Assembly: GCA_914767715.1 (NCBI GenBank)
Contig: OU612065.1
Coordinates: 38,440,001-38,504,000, forward strand
Direction: 5' to 3'
Length of the DNA: 64,000 nucleotides
Source of the DNA: Membranipora membranacea
Taxonomy: Eukaryota > Bryozoa > Gymnolaemata > Cheilostomatida > Membraniporidae
Shown: piece after piece, positions 38,946 through 64,000 of the stretch
How positions within the stretch are numbered: the stretch's first letter is position 1
Layout of the letters: every line of letters begins with the position of its first letter
Position numbers and translations under genes: made by a program
The notes under the pieces: model-generated
What the model saw: the letters and a program-made list of their open reading frames with translations, nothing else
Told to the model about the DNA's origin: nothing
The model's database searches: none

Positions 38946-41900
38946 CCCTTGTAAACTTTTGTTAGGCAGCATGCCTGAGTTTTTGAAGGTTGTTTCTGGG
39001 ACATCAATCAATGCATAAAATCTGCAAGATTTATTGCTTTATTTCGATCCCGACACAAAGTTTTACACTGACGGCATACCCCACAAATAGCCACGATGTA
39101 TTTTACCACTGATCCATAAATTCGTATCAATGCGTCCACCTAAAAAAGCAGAATAACGGCTGGCGCGTTCTTACATATAATGAGATCTTGCCATGACCGT
39201 AGACATTTTATATAACTGCGGGTCTAGTACAATGTCATAGCAAGTGACGCAACTAAATTTTAGGGTTAAGGCTGAGTTCCCAGTCTAAACACCCTCCCTG
39301 GTCTAAATATACATTATGTTCCAATAGGGAGACTGTCCAATCGGTCAGAGGTAAGAATGTGTGACAGTGTGACAGTTGAGACAGGGTGACAGGGTGACAG
39401 CAGCAGGCTACTGCCTGTCAGGGTCTCAGAGTAAGGATATATATGATTTGATAGAAATATATTATATATTATTATGGATTAGGGGAACATGGCTGACCCT
39501 CCAGTAGCATACCGATTTTTAGATTGCATCTTATTTTTGATCGATTCTTCAGATTCACTAATGCCAGTGACAGACAGGCAGTTGTAAAACTCAGCTCGCC
39601 TGAGTTTTCACTCTGTAAAGGCGCAACATGTTATGGTAAATTTGTTTCTCGGTGGAATAATTTACGAGTCACCTAGTCTTAATTCCATGTTCTTATATTC
39701 TAAGCGGAGTTTGTTAGGTCATTTATAAGTTTGTTGAATGTTGAATTTTGTAACAGTAGAATATTCAATAAATGTTATTGCAGTTAATTTTTTCAAAAAT
39801 TAACCAACTATTAGTTATTGCATCAGACATCATTTGACGGAGAATACCCATATTTGATTTATTGTGGAATATTTCACAAAGGAATCCAGAAGATGAAATG
39901 GAAGAAAGATTAACACTGCTTTCCATCAGCCTTAACAAAAACACTGCCCCCTGTCTGTGAATTTTCCTTCAACAACTTACTGCAGGCTATAACATTGGTT
40001 CTGATTTATGATAAAGTTTGCCTGCACTATGGGTCGCTCCGTTTCTACTCTTGAGAGGGGAAGCAACTCCAAATGCAGGTAAATTGGATCATAAAAGATC
40101 TAGTTCTGAGTAATCAGATGAAAAAACTGTCATTTAAATTTTCAATCATCAAGAGCAGAATTTGTTAAATTTTGTTGGATTCTTTGGACGGTGATCAATT
40201 TTGTATTATTATTTCCTGCATTCACTGAATGATTCAATTGAAATAGAAGAGTAAAATTCAGGCATCGTATAATCCTTGGTCTAATCAACTACAGCAATAT
40301 TCTTCTGACTTTATTGTTGAGTTACTTATATTTTATTCTCATCATGAAAGATATTCAAAAGAATGAATTTTTGATAAAACAAAAGTACACTACATTTTTG
40401 TTTATATAGATATGTATAGCATAAACGGCATAGTCAGTTATCAACATAATAGTGATAAATTTGAATTATGTGAAAAAATCATAATAATAATAATGTTTGT
40501 TATTTTTATTGTCATTATTTTATTGTCTCCTGGTGACTCTCTCAGCGTGGGTAGAAAATTTTCACGATTCTTATGGAAAAAAACATGCGTCACCACGACC
40601 TGCATGTCAACAGGAGTGGAGAAATCCATTCCCACTCATTTTTTGTTGAGCTTCTATAGATACCCAATCTCCAATCTCCAATTAAGGTCTTGTTCCTTGT
40701 TGGAGAATTTTTTTTCAAGTTTCAGTTATCGGAGGCAGGGCAGAAGCTGAGACAGGGGTCTCTTCTCTCAGTATGAGTGGGGTAAGTTTAAGCATCAGAG
40801 CAAGATTTTTTTGTCTCATAGTTATGTTGGCCCGATTCTTACATAATTTTAAATGTCTAACAACGTGGCCCGCATGACATCAAGAAGACAACTCCTGGCT
40901 GACATAACAAATGTGTTCGAAGGTGTGATTTCATTTCAAAGACTTTCACTCGGAACTTGGTATTGATATTTTGAGAAAGTGTTTAAGCTTGTGTAACATG
41001 AAACACAATCCTCACACCAAGTGATGAGATGGCAAAACTGAAAACTGGCTGAGTTCTGAATTTTACTGTCTATCTCAAGGGAGGTTTCCAATATTCTCAT
41101 AAGGTCAGTTAAGGAAAGTTCAAAGCATATGGCGATTACCTAAAACAGGAAAACTTGAAAATCTATGCAAGGTGTTGAGGAGAATGAGAGTAAGAAACCG
41201 ACATCACCGATTTCCACCTTACCAGAGAGCAATATAACTCCTAAGCAGTATGACGTTGTTCATGTACTTTATTTATTAACATTTGTTAAGATTATCTATT
41301 GTGTTCTGGTGCCATGCGCCATCTAAGAATGCTGACAATGGAAGTTGTAGTGGTTGCTCAAATAATTATTGGTGTCGCGTATGATTTCATCACCTGTCAT
41401 TTTTTCCTCAATAGTGGAGTGGTATCAAAATGAGGCAGGAGGTTAATTCTCTTAGGAGTTTTTTGCCCTTGTGAAAAGAGGGGATAACATTTATTCATGT
41501 GCCCTAACCCCTCACAGAGACAAACACATCAATACCTTGATCTTCAAGTCAGGGTGGTTACTTACAGGCACAACAATATAACTACTGATGGTATCACTTC
41601 AACTGGAATCCAAATTTTCTCCCAATATCATTACTCCGTTACAACAATTTAGAGACACCAAATTTCGAACCAAGGCATTTTCTCATTGTGCTGTCTTTCT
41701 ATTATAGGATACTAACATGCATAACGTAATATGTAGACTAGATTGAATTGATGATCACTGCGCATTAATGCAGTACACATCGTGATCTATGATAATATGT
41801 CATATGGCTGAAGAATGGCCACCAAAGATAAATTTTGATATTTTGATATTTACTTGGCACTTTTATTGGATTAAATCTATAGATGCGCTAGGACAAACAA

Positions 41901-44900
41901 TCCAATATCTTAATCCTGAATCCATAGTGAAACTGAGAGAAATATCTGGTGGAAACTCTTCACACGATACCAGGACACTTCTGATGATGTGATGTGATTA
42001 TTCCATTAAGATTAATTTTCTACTGCCAAATTTACATCCAATGCTTTCTCCGTCTTTCCATTATCACGCTCTCAAAGGCCGAGTGATAAAATAATTACTA
42101 GTAGCTTCTATCCCACATCTTATCACTTTTTATTTCCCCAAATTTCAACGTTTAATCTTCAATACCGACCAACCCGTAGAACATAAATATTTCATGTCAT
42201 GTCATTCTGAGATTGCCAAAACGGAGCTGGCTGTAAAAATAAAAATTTTATTTTCTCGTGAGCTTTCCCTTATCCGGCACCTCCAAAAATCTATCACTTC
42301 CTCCTGTACCTCCAAAAACTTATAACAGCAATAATCAATATAGGGAGCAGGAGTTCGGGCCAAGTGTGAGAAACTTTTTGCACCTCATTGTGAGCACAAT
42401 GAGCACAAAAGCAACACAATAAAAATGTGTCTGGGTTAGCAATAAGAAACTTTTCTGCGCACGGCGTGCAACTGGATTCTATGTGAATATAACACTAGGA
42501 GGATCTGTGACAATCCCAGTCACTATGAACTCATACCATTACTATCCCTGCATACTCCGGGATGAGTCTTGAATTGTGAACATAAGACATACTATTCTTG
42601 GGACCATTTGTGATCAGCATCTGTGATGCCATCCCACAGAGCTATCTTGGATCATGAGGACCGGCCTTGAACGCTTTCAAACACACGATATATTGGTTTC
42701 CTGGCATGAACTATGAGTAAATTGAATAGAACACAAACCAAAATACAGCCAAATCTCACAGCATACCTAATGTTTATGACAAAATAAACCAATCTTGGTG
42801 AGGACGCTGAATCAAATCTTAAAATTAATTGAGGCTAAACGTGAATGAGCACACTTTCCAAGAAAATAGCATCCAGAATGAAAACTGACAGTTGGAAAAA
42901 GTTTATAGCGGGATTGAGACACTTGGGAAGCAGTTCTGTCTGGAAAATACCTGATGATGAAATGGGCGGTAGGAAAATTGGTCTGTGTATATTATCATTG
43001 ATCAAAGGCATGGGCATTTAAAATTAGAGTTCTAAGCTGTTACTAAGTTGTAAATGTCACAAATTCTTCTGATGATTAATCGGGTCATGATAATCAGAGC
43101 GGGGCGGACAATTAGTTGTCATCAATCAATCCGCTGTTGGCCTCGTTCGCTCTTTCGTGGACGTTGACTTTGATCTGTAGCACAGTTGGTTGAATGAGTT
43201 CTGTGGCGTGCCTTACTTTTGATGGTTTTGCCTCGGCCCACAGGCTTTGTTTATTCCGGCCCCTCGGAGTGAGACACAATCATGTTCAATTTTGTAATAT
43301 ATTTCTCAATATTTTTCTATGATTCAAACCTGATTACAGTAACAAAAAAGACCTCACATATAAATATGCTGCCTCAAACTATCGACGCCAGTTAACACGT
43401 TACTCACTTGGCACGACATGCTGCCACTCTAACTTCAGTCATAAGATACCCTCGGCACAATTTATTCTGCCAAAACATTACAGTTTGTTCTTTATTAAGC
43501 AGTTCAGCTTTAATCTTCGTCAATTCAATTACTTATTAGCAGCTCCGTACGAAGACCAAAGAGGTTTGTTTCTGTGAATTCCACCGATTTTGATTATATT
43601 TTATTTTGTCATTTTTATGCATATCTGAATTACTGTGTTTGATGTAATTACTATAAATTACATTCTCTAATCTGATATCATTTCATTATTATTATTGCAT
43701 TACTTTATTACAGTTTTTACCAGCATCATCATATCAATAAAGAAGCAGTTAGCCTTTAAACTTGTGTTGTGCTGCGTCTGAAAACAGTCCTAAAATACGG
43801 GGTCAGCTACAAAGTTAAATATGATGATTCTAGAAAACTATTGCACCAACTGACTGTTTGAGGGGGGCCCACTCATGTGGAATTTCACCTCCGCTTGGAA
43901 AATTGTAGTCTTATCTGAATCTAATCACAGTAGCATTCTGTCATTAGTTTTACTTAATTAGATTCTGTTCCATTTTCACCCTGTTTCCGGATATCCTTCC
44001 AAATTATAAAACCTGATAATAAATCACGCAGATAGATGCTGTAAGATAAATGTGTCAGGTACACAGATACAAAACAAAACACAGTTAGTTTATTATTATT
44101 TATTCTAACAGAAAATTAACGAAGTATTAAATAATATTTTTTTATACCAGTGTATAGCTCTTTATCAGACTAAGGGAACCAAAGGGACTTTGTGTTATCT
44201 GCTATAAATTTAAGAGGTATAAAAATTCTAGAATTTGTGGGGTGACTATTTGGTAATCCCAGGGTTTGTCTCCCCTGCAGAATACGGAAGCAGAAGAGCA
44301 GAGGAGGTATGGGTATGAGAACTTAATCTAAAAATGCCTTAAAAGACTAGATCACTTGACATTGGATGTGTTCTCTGAGTTCACTGCATACTTGGAGCCT
44401 ACGGTTGAGGGGACAACATCAAAATCAAAATGCAATTTAAATTTTTTTTTATAATTACATAATTAGTCAGCATCTTGAGAACCTATGAGGTTGTTCAACT
44501 TGTTGAGCTCATAAATATGATGAATTATCTCCACAGTGAATTGATGCTGGAGTTTCTTTCAATATTTAATAACATTAAATTCTGTCATTTTAATCATTTC
44601 CAGTCAGCCTGCTAAATAGGAGGACACTTCGCTGCAAAGAATGGTTCATCTATTCATGAAGTCAACGTCAATTGTCGCCTACTACAATGTTGGATGGGTA
44701 GGAAACAAAAATCCGGGTGCTAGTCAATTTTTTTAATTTGTCGTACTGTAGCTGCAAGCAGCTAGGCACAATACCCCTCTTAGCACTGACCCGATTGTTC
44801 CTTGCTTGTCAGTACAATTTTGGCCGAGACATAAAACATACAAAACATTGTTTCACACGCATAGACTTCTTTTACCTAATGGACCACTGAGGTGAGCAAA

Positions 44901-45763
44901 CTCTGAAGACAGATAAATACAATTAATACCCCAGATACCTCCAACCTGCAACCACACAAACAATTGCAAACACATAACAGCAGTGCGGTCAAACACCGTA
45001 GAGAAAAATTGGTGTGCAAGAAGGAAAAGGTGGGAATTACGACACATGGGAAAATATCTTGATGGAAGAATGGGTGGTGGGAAAATAACATCAGCAATAC
45101 TGTTTTTTCACCAGTACTCCAAGTTATGTGTCAATTTCATTGCATATGACATATGTGTAGATACATATGCATGCTGAATGCTGAGGTCGTCCAAAATGAA
45201 TGCTGCAATCTAAATGATCACATATGGTCTATATCTATATAGAGCGACTAAATATACAATTTTTAGTATTTTGGCTATCCCTATATATATATACATCATC
45301 CTTGCACTATTTCAAACAAGACTCAATTGTATAAATCTTATGAAAAAAAACAACATATTATACTTTGCAATGACAAATACCAGGTATACAAAAAGAGATA
45401 AAAACAAAGAGTGACAGGTTATTCTTGTATGTCACATATTTATACAGTAAACTTTCCTGCCACTTGTTGATTAGTAAGTACAAATTCTCTAATGCCTCAC
45501 CAACTCAATGTTACAAAAGAAAGAGATGGCCTTGTCTTGCTAACAAATGACACAATATCAACAGTAAAAAAACTATTACCAGATAGTGCAACATTCCTGA
45601 TGTCATGGGTGGAGAATTTCTCTGCCTCCTATAACCGATATAGGGCAACACCTTGTTGCGCAAAATGTGAATATTCAGACAGGCCGATCGAGTATGCGGA
45701 TAAGAGGTCCACAGCGTAGAATTTCCCCTCCTTCGGGTAATTTCAATCTGTCGGTGTTTATCC

Positions 45764-64000
<18,237 letters not shown>

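Noticed and set aside
40412-40750. 112-codon open frame between Hmx and TGS1
   Set aside because: Low-complexity Ile-rich stretch from AT repeats, with no domain or splice context.
45492-45719. 75-codon open frame just downstream of the TGS1 stop
   Set aside because: No known domain and located in the 3' flank of TGS1 on the opposite strand. Not supported.

Overview
The window is animal nuclear DNA, AT-rich, with spliced genes (GT-AG introns plus one apparent AT-AC intron), sparse coding sequence and many transposon remnants. Three protein genes can be rebuilt exon by exon with consistent reading phase: a p85-type phosphoinositide 3-kinase regulatory subunit (+ strand, 1919-27350), an Hmx/NK5-class homeobox gene (+ strand, 33401-35273), and the snRNA/snoRNA cap trimethylguanosine synthase TGS1 (- strand, 45796 to beyond 64000). 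A p85 adapter, an Hmx homeodomain and an apparent minor-spliceosome (U12) intron fit an invertebrate metazoan, perhaps of sponge or cnidarian grade. I cannot fix the species from sequence alone.

Region 1-27861: 5' flank, then a 22-exon p85 gene whose exons join to 948 codons plus stop with no phase conflict. The encoded order is SH3, C1, SAM, C1, RhoGAP, nSH2, iSH2 coiled coil, cSH2. Vertebrate p85 has SH3-RhoGAP-SH2-iSH2-SH2 only, so the C1-SAM-C1 block is the most unusual thing in the window. Region 27862-33400 is intergenic, with a satellite-filled 177-bp element. Region 33401-35461 holds the two-exon Hmx gene. Region 35462-45795 has no recognisable gene.

Region 45796-64000 is TGS1 on the minus strand: eleven exons, the 5' end outside the window, with the whole catalytic methyltransferase domain at the left. 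One catalytic-domain intron (49454-49810) matches the U12-type AT-AC signals: ATATCCTTT donor, TTCCTTAAC branch site and AC acceptor. Read without it, the protein would appear to stop early. The TGS1 introns are loaded with mobile DNA: a LINE fragment bounded by an 8-bp satellite, a foldback element, a 2.7-kb TTAA-flanked element with a hAT-like insertion inside, an RTE-like LINE with a 13-bp target-site duplication sitting inside another TTAA element, and a TA-flanked MITE that also occurs in a p85 intron.

The three genes are functionally separate (phosphoinositide signalling, transcription, RNA cap modification). Nothing suggests they act as a cluster.
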